A stretch of DNA of 64,000 bases from Coleophoma eucalyptorum (GCA_026120035.1 JALRME010000004.1:992001-1056000), one strand, 5' to 3'. Counted from the stretch's first letter, positions 23,880-35,996 are shown. Notes: generated from the letters alone by a model not told the origin. Numbers and translations are program-made.

Positions 23880-24104
23880 GATGCACGCTATCGTCCCAGC
23901 TCCCTTTCATTCATATTCTTCCCTCTCCCGCATCTTCTCTCCGTCCCTTCCATCCTTCTTCCTTACATCTTGTCCATCTTCACATCCACTCCAATCTTCA
24001 CCACCTTTATTCCCTCCGTCGACTCACTCGTTTCGTTGACTTTTCTCTTGTCCTTTCACCTTCAACCATCTTCGTCGTACCCTCTACACCACACCACCTT
24101 CAAG
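23880..24104 (+). promoter_or_regulatory. CT-rich leader of the GPI-protein gene
   Basis: The 225 bases before the ATG are overwhelmingly C and T with ACC and CTTC elements, ending CACCTTCAAG just before the start codon. Long pyrimidine leaders like this are common upstream of strongly expressed genes in filamentous fungi. The transcription start cannot be placed. Confidence 0.5.
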
Positions 24105-24836
24105 ATGCCTTCCTACAGATTCCTCTCTCTCGCCGCCCTCGTTGCTGTTGCGCAGGCCATCACTGTCACTTCCCCAACCAAGGACACCCTCTGGAACTCT
24201 GACAACTCCAACACCATCACCTGGACCTCCGTCTCCACCGATCCAACCACGGTTGACATCTACCTCGTTCACCAAGCCTCTCAACCCCAGATCAGCGACC
24301 TTCTCTTCAGCAGTGTCGATATCTCCAAGGGCTCCGTCGATGTCACTGGTCTCCAACTCCCAACCGGAGAGGCTTACCAGATCAACTTTGTCAAGCCAGA
24401 TACCACCTCCCAGATCTATGCCCAGTCTGAGCAATTCAACGTAACTGGCACTGCTTCCAGCGCTACTTCCACTCTTGCTGGATACACAGGTCCGACTGCC
24501 ACCCCCTCCCCCAGCTCCACTTCTTCCTCGAGCGCTGTTTCCTCCAGTACCTCGTCGGCGTCGGGTGAGTCTTCTGGAACATCCACGCTGACTTCGTCTT
24601 CAGGTACCGCTTCCACCCTTCTCACCACCTCCACTGGTAGCTCTACTACCTCTACCGGAACCGTCACCACCACTCACTCCTCTTCCTCTGCCACTGGTAC
24701 CGCCACTGGATCCACCACCGGAACTGCTTCATCCTCCGCTGCCTCATCTTCCGCCTCCGGAAACTCAGCTGCTGTCATGACCGGCTCCGCTCAGCTCGCT
24801 GCCATGGTTTTGGGTGCTGTTGCCATGCTCGCATAA
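24105..24836 (+). CDS. GPI-anchored Ser/Thr-rich cell wall protein, Kre9/Knh1 N-terminal domain
   Basis: One intronless frame of 243 residues with strongly biased, C-ending codons, which suggests high expression. Residues 1-18 (MPSYRFLSLAALVAVAQA) form a signal peptide. Residues 19-110 match the fungal Kre9/Knh1-type beta-sandwich domain: ITVTSPTKDTLWNSDNSNTI, then TWTS, IYLVHQ and YQINFV. Residues 115-215 are almost entirely Ser, Thr, Gly and Ala, a stalk for O-mannosylation. The end, SAQLAAMVLGAVAMLA, is a hydrophobic GPI-attachment tail preceded by small residues. Proteins of this build sit at the plasma membrane or are cross-linked to wall glucan; members have been tied to beta-1,6-glucan assembly, but this one has no assigned role. 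A very long gene-free region precedes it. Confidence 0.88.
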   Translation: MPSYRFLSLAALVAVAQAITVTSPTKDTLWNSDNSNTITWTSVSTDPTTVDIYLVHQASQPQISDLLFSSVDISKGSVDVTGLQLPTGEAYQINFVKPDTTSQIYAQSEQFNVTGTASSATSTLAGYTGPTATPSPSSTSSSSAVSSSTSSASGESSGTSTLTSSSGTASTLLTTSTGSSTTSTGTVTTTHSSSSATGTATGSTTGTASSSAASSSASGNSAAVMTGSAQLAAMVLGAVAMLA

Positions 24837-26501
24837 ATCTCGACCTGATGTGAGATTTGCTTGGGAAGGGGGTTCGTCAAGAAGGGAATCAGAGCGTCTT
24901 GTTCTCAGTCATGACGTGTCCGATGCGTGGAGGGGGCGGTTTCCATTGCTTGTAGCATTGCTTGCAAAGAATTGTTTGATCTTGGGATGACCATTAGAGG
25001 ATCTGGGATGGATCGCAGCTTATTCATGAATTCGCTTTATTGTCGACTAGCTTACTCGGTTTTATGACGGAATGGGAGAAGATGGGTGGACATATTTGTC
25101 CTTAATAGGCATTTTCTTCTGTAATGTATGTCATAGAAGAATGAAGAAGGTTTTATTGTGCTTGGATTTGCCCGTGGAGGGGTCTTGTGACGTGTATAAA
25201 TTGTGGGTTGTAGACAACCATTTCCATGTGTTGCAAGGGATGTCCCGACACTTCGAGCCGACTCACAAACTTGATGGCACCTTAATCCGACATCTCTTAA
25301 ATCGACGTCCGCTATCATGCAGCCTTAGCAGCTCAGCCCTACCCAGCAGTCTCACCTCAGAAGCTTACCTTACCACCCAGCCAAAGCGGTAAAGCGCATC
25401 TCCGACAGGAATGCCCAACGGTCACTAAATTGGTCTGCATTCCTCGGGTACTCCTTTCCCTCCAGCCGGTATATTATGCTATGCTTTCCAGAACGTAAAC
25501 AATAGATACAACCTAACAGCTGCGGTGGGGTTAGCGAGCAAGGAAGAAAGGCAGGAGGGAAGGGAACCATAGCCTATTTTTTTATGCTATGCTATAGTCG
25601 GCAGACGAGCAGAGGAAAGAGAGGGGATGCCGATGGGCGGGAGGGGATGAGGGCTCGATTCTTGAAATTCATCCATGGGGTGGTGGTAGAGGTTTTTGTT
25701 GATGTCTTTAGTTGTTGAGTAAGTGAGTGCGTGAAAGTAAGTGAGTAAGCGGGGTAGAATAGACTGGATCTCCTCCCGTCTAAAAGTCTACATTAAAAGT
25801 AAGTAAGTAAGTAAGTAAGTAGTCCTGAAAAAAGAAAAAGGGAGCAACCCCTCTCCCATGATAAAGGAATAAAGAAGATCTCACGGCGGTCAGACTGATT
25901 AAAGCTCCTTGAATTGTCTAGTCACAGTTTGGGACTGGAGTGAGAGGGGAGAGAGGGTAGTGATGGCCAAGTCTGCTTCGGTTGTTTTTTTTCCCCCTTC
26001 TCTCTCTTCTGGATTGTGTTGTATGGTGTGCAATAGTGCTTTAACTGTTGGGAGATATATGTATGTACAGATCAATATATGCAGCCCAAGTAGCCCCGAC
26101 ACTAACTTGAGTAGAAAGCGCAAAATCCTCTCTGCAAGAGCATCTGTATTCTCGGAGGGCGGGGTGGTGGCTGCTCTTTGCTAGTATTTCTTAGCAGGAA
26201 CTTAGCAGCTGTGTCTATTCACAGACTGGGTTGTGTTCATGCACTTGATGATTGGAAGCGTCTGGACGTTGTGGTACCCTTCGGTAAATGGTGTTGTGTA
26301 TTCACGACGCCATATATGATCTGTAGGTTTATACTGTGTTCTCCTGCTCGAAGAACGCTTCTAATTATGTAGTATCATAGAGTATGTGTAGACCTACCTT
26401 CCTATTTCATTGTATTAGGGTATCAAATTAGGAGAGAGCAGTGACCCACTTGCTCAAAGCTCCAGCAGCACACCAATTTCACCATCTCATCCCGTATTTA
26501 A
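24837..26501. other. Intergenic region between convergent genes
   Basis: This 1.66 kb lies between the stops of the GPI-protein gene (plus) and the Zn2Cys6 gene (minus). Only short, unsupported frames occur. An AAGT microsatellite at about 25797 and related GTGAGTAAGT sequence from 25716 are the only distinct structures. Confidence 0.55.
25797..25820 (+). repeat. (AAGT)n microsatellite
   Basis: Six perfect AAGT units. Degenerate copies (AGTAAGTGAGTGCG, AAGTAAGTGAGTAAGC) begin some 80 bp upstream, so an older array may have decayed. Confidence 0.85.
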
Positions 26502-28826
26502 TCAAGCACCTAAACTCGGTTCAAATCGCATCATCTCATTCAGCATCTGCAGACTGAACCCATCTCCTTCACACAGACTCAACAGCCACTCCGCGTCCAT
26601 CTGTCCCATCTCACCAATCCTACCCTCCCACCTCGGATCAGCCGACCTTGTGGTCACATTTTCATCCTGAGCCGGATAAGATTCCGGCATAGAGGGCAGG
26701 CCGTCGATCTCGTAGCCCGGGTTATAAGGATATGAGCCATTTTGCGGATGCTCACCCTGCCCGCCCGAAGAGCGGACATAACTTTCCTGTGCAGATGTGA
26801 AATGCGTAAAACCATCTACAGTTGCTGCTGGTGTTGGGAGAGACAGTTGACTCTGCTCAGTCTTCTTGGTTGTCATGACTGGGGAGTGGAGTTTCGGATT
26901 GGGGCCTGGTCCTGGCGTGGACGAAGGACCACGTGCCATAAACTCCATGGTGGCTCCAATTACGGTTTCTAATGCATCTCGGTATTTTTTCACTACTGGG
27001 GTACGCTCAGCCATTACGAAAAGCGCTGATGAACAGGCTCGGAGGTCATTGGAGACGGTGAAGGTCCATAGGGCTGGCGAGAGGAATAGACAATAGCTGA
27101 GACGAGTTAGAACTAAGCCTGTCCAGAGAAGAGTTGTACTCACCACATTGTTACGCCTGCAATGAAGACCGAATGCAAGGCAATAAACGAGTGGCCATAT
27201 GAATCACGTTGATGTAACCGCTTGAAGATCTGGCAAATCTGCCCCGAAGCTTGTAGACAGAGTGCAATCCTTTGGTCCGTTGGAGGTAGGATCATCAAAA
27301 AAGGTTGAAGCAGTAGTCGAACTGCTTTGTAATAGTGCATGTTCAAATAGTCAGATTCATAGGGCGTGGAAGGAGGGAGTGCTCGATGCCAGTCCTCGAG
27401 TAATCTCAGTGTTGGACTGATCTTTGACACTAGGGAGGAGATTGGTCGATCGACTCGGTAAATGGTTCCTTGGATATGGGATTCGAGGCGCTTTAATCGA
27501 ATACACTGTACACCAAGTGTAAGGTTCGAGGAGGGTCTTGAGGCTTGAAATGTAGGCGAAGGAGATACGGCTAGGGTTCGTGCTATGAGACTGTCATCGC
27601 GGACAGTGTCATCAATCTCCAGTGGCAAGGAAGCATCGATATCACGGTCAGCAATACTGTATGGACGTCCAAGAGAGACGGCAATGACTCGTTCCAGAAA
27701 ATACACGCTCCAGAATAAGCGTCTTCTTAGCTGGCCTTCGTACGGCGTGACATTGCCGTTGTTATAATGTGCCTCGCGGTGCAAGCCTAGATCTACACAC
27801 GTCCTCATTGCAAGCCCAATCATATACCAGATGCCCGAGTTGGAAGGTGACCGAAGATTATACAAGACCAATAACGTCATAGCTTCAATGTTATTCACCG
27901 AATGAGACTCTCTGGCTGCAGAGATGTACTGCAGAGCAGCCATGAAAAAGTTCTCAGGCGGTGTGTAGTCGTAGGGTTCAGTCAGCTTCAGCATTGTAGC
28001 CCCAATCGCATAGATCATGTACATCTTGAAGGTCCCAAACTGGTCCTGAGCACTATTATTCTTCTGGCTAAATCGATTGGCATGCCGTTCCAGAATATCC
28101 TTGCGATCCAGGAAAGGGTACCGAAGATGTAATCTGGTAAGGTATGCATCCAAGATACGAGCTCCCATGTCATCATTTGGCGGTCCAGCGCTGTTCCTTT
28201 TTAAGTCAGCCAGACTTAAAGGTTTTCCATTGTGCTGAGTTTCGCTGACGGTCGAGGCGAGGGCTTTGTTCCACACTGTTGCTTGTACCATCTGTCCCAG
28301 GTTGGTCGCGAGCGAGAAGCCAGATGCTTCTCCAACATAAGCGCCTTCACCACCTAGACTCAAGAAGCCTACAATATCTGCAATATTGCTCTTCCTTCGC
28401 TCGTCCTCAGAACCAGTCGGCGATAGAGTGGCATAATGATCAAAAGAAGGGTCGCGTTTGCGCTTCTCGCCCGGTGGTTCTTTGGTATACGCTGCGAGCT
28501 GAGCCTCGAGGAAGGATATACGTTCAAGAAGGGCCTGGTTGGGACCACTGGTATGCATGAGTCAAGCTTCCTTTATGGTTGGGATAGACTCACCTATTGT
28601 ATTCTTCAATGGCAGAAGGAGGTTGTATGCATTCCTCCTTTGCAGTCGCACAATTGGCGCAAATGGGAAATCCAACACACTTCTGCTTGCGCTGTCGACA
28701 ACGTTCACAGGATTTCCGAGCTCGCTTGGAAGGTCGCGGAGCTTCAGCCTGCCCTTGATCATGGATCTCGACCTGAGCGACTCTTTGACCTTGACCTTGA
28801 TCTTGTCTGCCGACGCTTGTAGCCAT
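26502..28826 (-). CDS. Zn2Cys6 transcription factor with fungal-specific regulatory domain
   Basis: Exons 28826-28594, 28547-27144 and 27096-26502 with 46- and 47-nt introns encode 743 residues. Cys40 to Cys66 form a binuclear zinc cluster with spacing CX2CX6CX5CX2CX6C (KSCERCRQRKQKC then ICANCATAKEEC), preceded by a basic stretch. A short helix after the first intron (LLERISFLEAQLAAYTK) is the likely dimerisation coil. The middle is the fungal-specific transcription factor domain, shown by WYMIGLAMRTCVDLGLHRE and RRLFWSVYFLERVIAVSLGR followed by IDASLP. The C-terminus has an acidic region that could activate transcription. The target pathway cannot be inferred: neighbours are a GPI wall protein and a deubiquitinase, with no biosynthetic cluster. 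The start chosen is the first ATG in the frame; the open frame upstream has none. Confidence 0.88.
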
Positions 28827-29569
28827 ACTGGGTCGCAATGGTCCCACTACCTCGTGAGCATGCGTGGCGTTTGGTTCTGAGGATATACCTTCGGACGGCA
28901 GACGATCATGATGATGTGACGAAGTTATGGAGAATCTTTTATTAATATGAATGCTGGGGAAGAGAAGGATACCAGGAACGAATGATCGAGCGACCGGAGC
29001 GTTCAAAGAGTGGAAGGAGCATGGGTAGGGACAGCGGTGCAATCCTTATCTTTGGCCGCCGTGCATTACCATTTGAATGCTTATCGTATGGCCGCGGGCA
29101 AATCATAGTCCGTCGTCTTTCAAAGCGCGAGACAGTCACCCAGTCACGAGAGCAACATCCAGATTCAACTTTTGCCGGTCTAGAGATGGGAATTCAAAAA
29201 ATGCATATATATCTGTTCTACTTCTCACACATTCTTCCTGCACCAACCAAGTTTCTCGTACTATGGAAATGCCCTTCTCCGTTGCTGGAGTGAGTGCATT
29301 TTTGAAATTCGTGACCAAGTAAACTGTACAGCCAAATAGTGTCTGAAAGGGGTACGATTAGGTTGTCATATCCCGTGGGAATTATATGCATACTCCTACT
29401 GTCTGCTTCCCGAACGCCTTACATACGCCGTTGTAAATGCAGCAAGCCTCGTAAACATCAACCTTGCTCGCCTCCTTCATATGCGTAACCTAAGTATAGT
29501 AGCAGTCATGATGTACGCCATTTTCGCAATGAATGCTAACAAATCAAGTCGTCCGGTCACAGCTCCAGT
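28827..29569. other. Intergenic: promoter of the Zn2Cys6 gene and 3' flank of the DOA4 gene
   Basis: Both neighbours are on the minus strand. The first 220 bases are open in frame with the Zn2Cys6 gene but contain no ATG. No other feature was recognised. Confidence 0.55.
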
Positions 29570-32500
29570 CTACTTTGGCGCCCTTGTCCGTTTGTAGAAT
29601 AACACATACGTATTCGCCGATTTGATATCTGCGATTGTGGCTTTTGAGAGTCGAGTGTCATTGAACACCCACCACTCTTTCTTGCCCGTTTTATCCTCGC
29701 CATTTTGTGTGACAGCGATGTAATGTCCAGCCGACAGCGCATTGCCTATATGATGTATTGTTGCGTAACAATGATATATAAATGGTCCTTTGAAGCCATC
29801 GTCCAAGTCAGGACTATTCAACTCCTTTGGTTCTGCTGGAATCGTGTATGGAGTCATGTCCAAAGGTTGTTGACTCCCAACAGGAAATGTGATTGTAGTC
29901 TTGATCTTTGCCAATCCTTCTTGAGAAGCAAATCTGTTTAACTGAATCACCAGGTATTCTGGCAAACGAGCCAACTGTTGTTGGGTTGTTGCCGCTTTCT
30001 TGACTTTGCATTGGTCGCACTTGTAGTCATCCAGGGTCTCTGTTCTGTTGTACTGCCTTTCGAGCGCATCTGTTAGTGACTCTGTTCCTCGAGGAATAAT
30101 GGCAACACTAATGTTGGTAAAAGGAGACGATCGTCTTGAGACATAGTGGCAGTTCTCGCAACGAGTTGTGGTCAACCACATTCCTTGCATGTGCTCTGTG
30201 ATTAATGACCCTTCATGGCTACGGTACTTCTCCCAGTCTTCTCGTGCACAGCTTAATGCAGACATCTTGGCTCTCTTCTGCTCCTCGGCTGTGGTCAGAT
30301 CTCTTGGAAATGCTCGGTTGCGTAACGGATTAAGCTCATCGCTAAGAATATCGAGGATAAATTCAAGAAATTCGGCAGAATCTTGTTGGCTAGGGCCCCC
30401 AAAGCTCTCGGCCTGGTGTCTTTGGCCTCGCATGCTGTGAAGACGATAGACATAATCCTGAACCCACCGTTAGCGCTGCAAATGCAATCGAGAATAAAAC
30501 TAACCTTGAATGTCTTTGGAGTGATATGTGCATACTGGCCATTCCATAAGTACCGAAAGAGATTGCCCACGTTTCTAACCATCAACTGTGGTGGATCAGT
30601 AGTTTCGCCTTCCTTCCTTGGAGGCATTTGCGATGGGTACTGATAATTGACCAGGAAGTTTCTCACAGGTGCTGTCACACTAAGGCACTGAATTGCCGCA
30701 TTCATATAGCAAGTATTCCCAAAATTGTGAAGTCCTGTATGACCAGGTCGAACTTGATGCTCCGAGATGGACTCGATCTTGCCACTCGGTCCACTCTGTG
30801 TAGCCAACAATGGGCCACCTGTCGAGGCTTTTTCAGAAACGCCGCTGAAGCTTTGGCGGGGAAGGGCTGGGGCAGGCCGAGCTGGGGGTGGTGGCATGGT
30901 CGAAGCAAGTTCTCGCTGATGGGCATCTTCGGCTTGTTGGAAATGCTGATTGTTCCGGCTCGGAGCAACCATTGATTCCTGCAAAGATACCTCTGGATAC
31001 TTGCGGAAGAATTCCTCCGGTGTGCGGACATAGTATGCATCTTCTGGTGTTTCTCTCAAAACCTTATCCCAATTCTTCTCTTCTTCGGCTGTTAAGGGCC
31101 TAGATTCATAAGTTTTCCTACGCTCTTGAGCGAGCCTGCGGGTATCGCGTGGAAATCTCCCTAGAGGCCTTGCAGGTTTAATACCATTTACAAGAGTTTG
31201 CAGTGGGGCTGCTCGCATTTCTGAACTTTGTAGTGATGCAGGGCCCAATAAATCTATCCAGGCATCTAGGCCACCGTATAGAAGTAACGGTTTACGCTTT
31301 AATTGCTTGCTATAAGCAAATTCGAATACTGCTCTGCTGAAGTACTCCATCGATCGACTTCCAAGATCACCATCGGAATCTGCCCCTGTGGATGATTGAT
31401 TGTAGTATACCACCAGATCAAACTCATTTCTCTGTGCGTACAGCTCTTGTTCCGCATCAGGGCTAAGCACGAGGCGCTCTTCCAATTGATCTGCAGACAT
31501 TCCATCAGTAAGTATATCAGGTTCGATACATATGATGTACTGGGACATGATATGCCCCTCATCAAAGTCCTCCCGACTTCGAATATCAACAAGAAGTATG
31601 CGATGCTTGCCAATCAAGCTCATAAGCTCTCCCGGCGTCACCGTGGTTGACTCCGGTGGTAGGTTGGGATCCTGGGATACTCTTTTGGCAGGCATAAATG
31701 AGTTAGCAGGCTCTGCTGCAGGAACAGGAACCATAGAGAAGTATTCCCTCCCTTCTTCCACAGAAACTGGTGTACGTGCGACTTTTGACAGAGAAGAAAT
31801 AGAGTTCTGTCTAGAGCTGGTACGGATCTGTGAGGTACGCTTAGTCGCGCTGAAAGGTAAGCTGGGATTTGGTGTGCCATCTGCACTCCGAATTGACGCT
31901 GGACTATAGATAGCATCTGGAGCTCGAGGCATGGTCGGAACATCTACATCTATAGGTAAATTCATTTTCATCGAACGAATAGGGCCTGATGGAACATTTG
32001 GCATTTCCCGTGGGCCAGAAGGACGGGCTACAGGCTTAGTGAATCCCGCTAGATCTTGAGTCTTTGGCTCACTTGCGGCTGCTGCGTTTAATGAGCCAGG
32101 TATTGTGATCGGACGAGTGCGGATTCGAGGATCCTGAACTGGAGGTGAATTTTCGCTAGCACGTAATCGAGCAAAACGAGCCGCTAAATCAACTGGGGAT
32201 TCATCTTTGCTCTTAACCACCAAAGGCTGAATTGCATTGCCATGAAGCGCATTGGGCTTCGGTACAACGGGTGGCTTTCTTCGTGGTTCAATGCTGTTTC
32301 TAGGGCTAACAGATGTTGAAGTAAGAGGGCTCTTTAAAGATTCTGTGTCCCAGGTCCCGAGTGAAGTAGTCGAATATGAGCCATTAGTAGCAGAAGTTTG
32401 CGCCGACTGACTACGGATGTGAGTCTTGTCAACAAGACTATCAACTATGCCAGGACCCGATCCCCTCGTAGCCATTGGTTGTACTCCATTTTTTGCATTG

Positions 32501-32952
32501 TTTTCTTTGATGAATTCCTTTACTTCAATAAACTTCTGGTGTTGGCTGTTTATCCTCTTCTTTAATGCCGTATAAAGTCGATGCAGGTCACCTCGATCGG
32601 CCTGTAGTGAAGGGTAATCTTTATGTCGAGGTATAATGTCCGTAGCGACGATAGACGCCTTCACGTACTCCTGCAACGCAACGTCTGGCCGCCTGAAATC
32701 TAAGTGGGTGTCTGCCTGCTTTGCAAAGAGCTCCCCATCTTGGAGGATTTTCCGGATGGGCGCATGTACGTTTATTTCCGGCTTTGCGCCCGTAAGGTCG
32801 TCAATATGAGGATACACGCGGTTCAACCCTCGCAGACCATCCAGTCCATTTTGCTTCATCCCGTTGTTGATGGCAATAGAAGTGACTGGGCCTCCTTTGC
32901 TCACCGTTGTCGTGGCTCGGGACGGAAACCCATCAGTCGCAGCAGGACTCAT
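29570..32952 (-). CDS. doa4: Ubiquitin carboxyl-terminal hydrolase, DOA4/UBP5/USP8-like
   Basis: Exons 32952-30505 and 30457-29570 (47-nt intron) encode 1111 residues. Residues 60-150 form an N-terminal helical domain like the USP8 dimerisation/MIT-type region. A disordered Pro/Ser-rich stretch follows. Residues 435-560 are a rhodanese-like domain (LLVDIRSREDFDEGHI), but the loop that would hold a catalytic Cys reads VVYYNQSS, so it should be inactive, as in other DOA4/USP8 proteins. The peptidase domain starts at GLHNFGNTCYMNAA with nucleophile Cys748; the QQDSAEFLEFILDILSDELN segment, two CxxC zinc pairs (CENC, CDQC) and the His box GHYIAVTQ (His1061) follow. DOA4 removes ubiquitin from cargo at the late endosome before inclusion into vesicles, recycling ubiquitin. 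The intron lies inside the peptidase domain. The gene is head to head with VPS27. Confidence 0.93.
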
Positions 32953-33588
32953 GTCAAGAATATTTCACTGTCCCGCTGCAGCATCTTCAGCAGACGTACA
33001 GGGGACCGTAGTATTGAGTGTAGCCAGTTCGATTGTTCGTTTCGGAGGGGGCTTTTGATGACGACCAGTCCACTTCGTGTAGAGAGCAAGCCAGATAGGC
33101 GCCTGACTATTATATGACTGAGCAAGGCCGGTGAGGCGAGCGGGGTAAGATTATGTTGCAGGTCGAACAAACTAGGTAGCAATAAAAAGATGCTGGTAGA
33201 ACGTTAATTTTTGCGCGCTGTCAATTCCCAGACGTTGGTGTAGTTTTGGAAGTGGTATGGATTCGTCGTTCGAGACTCGTTTCCTCGACACGGCAGACAG
33301 ACAAACTTGGGTGTGGCACATGCGCTTGTGCTTCGTCATAGTGGGTGAGGCGTGGCGTTCCCCGTCGCGCGTACTGATTAGGCAGGAACTATCCAAGCCA
33401 GGCCAGGAGCTTGAGCTTCCAACATCATGCACTGCTGCATTTGCATCTAGCACAACACAACTCCCCGTTTACAACCCCACGGTCAACTATTCCAGATTTC
33501 CATCGTCAACCACGGAATCTACATTCCCAGGATCGCGCCTTCATTTTCCTCGTACCCAAGTCCCAGCAGCGGGACCCCCTCATTCAAG
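32953..33588. promoter_or_regulatory. Divergent promoter region shared by DOA4-like and VPS27 genes
   Basis: The 636 bp between the two start codons must hold both promoters. Open frames here are shadows with no features. No TATA box or known fungal element was recognised with confidence. Confidence 0.55.
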
Positions 33589-35996
33589 ATGATGGCCGCG
33601 TGGTTTGCCTCCAATTCCCAATTGGATGAGCAGATAGAGAAGGCTACGAGCTCAAGTTTGTATGTTGAGCAGATTTTATCGTTTCCAACCCGCGAGACTG
33701 ACGATGATACAGAGAAGATATCGCGCTGAATCTCGAAATATCTGACGTTATTCGATCGAAGACTGTCACTGCGAAGGAGGCCATGCGTTCTCTCAAAAGA
33801 CGGATAGGCAACAAGAATCCGAACTTTCAACTCAGCGCTCTCAACGTGGGTTTCTTTAGTGTATAGAATACTGCGCAGATCTGAGCTAATATTCTCTAAC
33901 AGCTTACGGACACTTGCGTCAAGAATGGAGGTTCGCACTTCTTAGTAGAGATCGCCTCACGAGAATTTATGGACAACTTGGTATCTTTACTTAAGGCATA
34001 TGGAGGAGCGGCTGTGAATGATGATGTTAAGAACAAGATCTTGGAACTCATACAAAGCTGGGCAACAGCAACGGAAGGGCGAAGCGAGTTGAGTTATATT
34101 GGGGAGACATACAAGAGCTTGCAAAAGGAAGGCTTCCACTTTCCACCCAAGGTTGATGTTGCAAGCAGTATGCTCGACAGTAGTGCAGTAAGCAGTGCTT
34201 AAAGATCTTTGGATGTAACATACTGACGTTATTGAAGCCGCCGGAATGGATCGACTCAGATGTGTGTATGCGCTGTCGAACTGCCTTTAGCTTCACGAAC
34301 CGAAAACATCATTGCCGGAACTGCGGAAATGTATTCGACCAACAATGCTCTAGCAAGACATTACCACTACCACATCTGGGAATTCTACAACCAGTCAGGG
34401 TAGACGATGGTTGCTACATAAAACTGACTGACAAGTCTTCGAAAAGTGGCGGCTCCTTTGCCGCTGAAAGGTCACCCACCCATGTCTCTCATAGACACAA
34501 GTCGCAATCGATGCAACCCCGTAATGCAAGAGTTGATGATGGGTTTGATGAAGACTTAAAGAGGGCTTTGGCTATGAGCTTGGAGGAGGTCAATGGACAT
34601 GCTGGTGCGGGCTATGTCCCTCAAGCAAAGTTACAAGAGACGCCCAAGCCTGTGGCACAAACGACTAATGGTACTTCAAATAACTCTGCTAATAAGCCTG
34701 TCGAGGACGAAGACGACGACCTCAAAGCTGCGATTGCAGCATCGCTTGCCGATATGGAGGAGCAGAAGAAGCAACACTCGGCGAGCATGAAACAGCAAGC
34801 TGAGACCTCAGATAGCAGGACCGCCGCACCATTCGTCTTACCAAAGAATGATTATGAGCTCACACCGGCGGAGTCAGAAGATATCAACCTATTTTCAACA
34901 CTTGTTGACCGATTGCAAACTCAGCCGCCAGGAACTATTCTCAGAGAGCCACAGATTCAAGAACTCTACGGCAGTATCAGCTCGTTGCGTCCCAAACTTG
35001 CGCGAACCTATGGTGAGACTATGAGTAAACATGGTATGTCATAAAGAAGTCTGGTATCTATCTAGCTAATCATCTGCAGATACTCTACTTGATCTTCATG
35101 CTAAATTGTCCACTGTTGTCCGTTACTATGATCGTATGCTTGATGAACGTCTTTCAAATACTTATAATCAGCATACCATAGGGGGCTACAATCTTCCTCC
35201 ACAAAGGACATCAAGCGGCATGTATCCCTCAATATCCAACAATATGACCAACAGGCAAAATGGTGTTGAATCATTCTACACTGGAAATCCAAATCCAGAA
35301 CCTTATGGACGCCCACAATCCATGTATTCATATGCCCAACCCCCTCAGCAATATGCCTTTGACAAGAGGGCCAGCATCGCAAATCCTGGATATCCTTCGC
35401 CAGACCTTCGCTCTGAAACTTACAATCAATATCAACCTGACCAGCCAATAACACAACTCCAGAGAACTGGCAGCTGGCAGCCTGCAGACAAGAATCCAGC
35501 TCAAGTTCCATCACAGCCACCTGGGTATGCTCCAGAGGGACCTCCGCAGCAGCAATACGCGCCAAGTGCGCCATTACAACCTTCCACGCCTTCTGCAGAT
35601 CCGAATGCAGCCTTCTACTACGGCGCGTCAGCCCCGCCGCCTCAGCAAATCCCAGAAGCAAACCAACCTCAATACTCCTCCCAATCACCTCAGCAATTCC
35701 ATTCATCTGTACAACAATCAGCACCTCCTACACAACACCCCCAGCCTGCTTCACAGGAACAACAAGCTCCTCCACCGCCACAAACCGCTACCTCTCCCCT
35801 AGCAGCTCAACAAGGTCCACCACAGTCCCCATATTGGCAGCAACAAAATACGGCGGCAGCAGCGGCTCCAGCCCAACCATACCAAAACCCAGGACAGACT
35901 TTTGGAGGTTACACCCAGGAGTCTTTTCCAACAGCACCACAGCATAATATTCAACCGCAGCCCAAGTTGGTAGAGGAGAGCCTTATTGAGCTCTAG
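33589..35996 (+). CDS. vps27: ESCRT-0 subunit VPS27 (VHS-FYVE-UIM)
   Basis: Five exons (33589-33659, 33713-33845, 33903-34187, 34238-35033, 35080-35996) encode 733 residues; each junction keeps the frame. Residues 1-150 are a VHS domain ([20 protein letters not shown], then [18 protein letters not shown]). Residues 164-230 are a FYVE finger for PtdIns3P ([22 protein letters not shown]), in which two zinc ligands read Asp (VFDQQC and VRVDDGC). Two ubiquitin-interacting motifs follow near residues 265-283 ([12 protein letters not shown]) and 324-343 ([12 protein letters not shown]). A helical region near 375-470 would bind HSE1, and the last 250 residues are rich in Pro, Gln and Tyr, probably binding clathrin and ESCRT-I. 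VPS27 starts cargo sorting at the endosome. Two adjacent ATGs can serve as start. Confidence 0.95.

Larger units (their letters stand above)
19247..24104. other. 4.9 kb region without a supported gene, rich in simple repeats
   Basis: No frame here shows a domain or credible splicing; the longest are made of low-complexity or mirrored repeat sequence. The region holds several simple repeats listed separately, two long G-runs, and many polypurine or polypyrimidine stretches. The final 250 bases before the GPI-protein gene are strongly CT-rich. The part closest to that gene is presumably its promoter and leader; the rest could carry a long noncoding RNA, which sequence alone cannot show. Confidence 0.55.
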
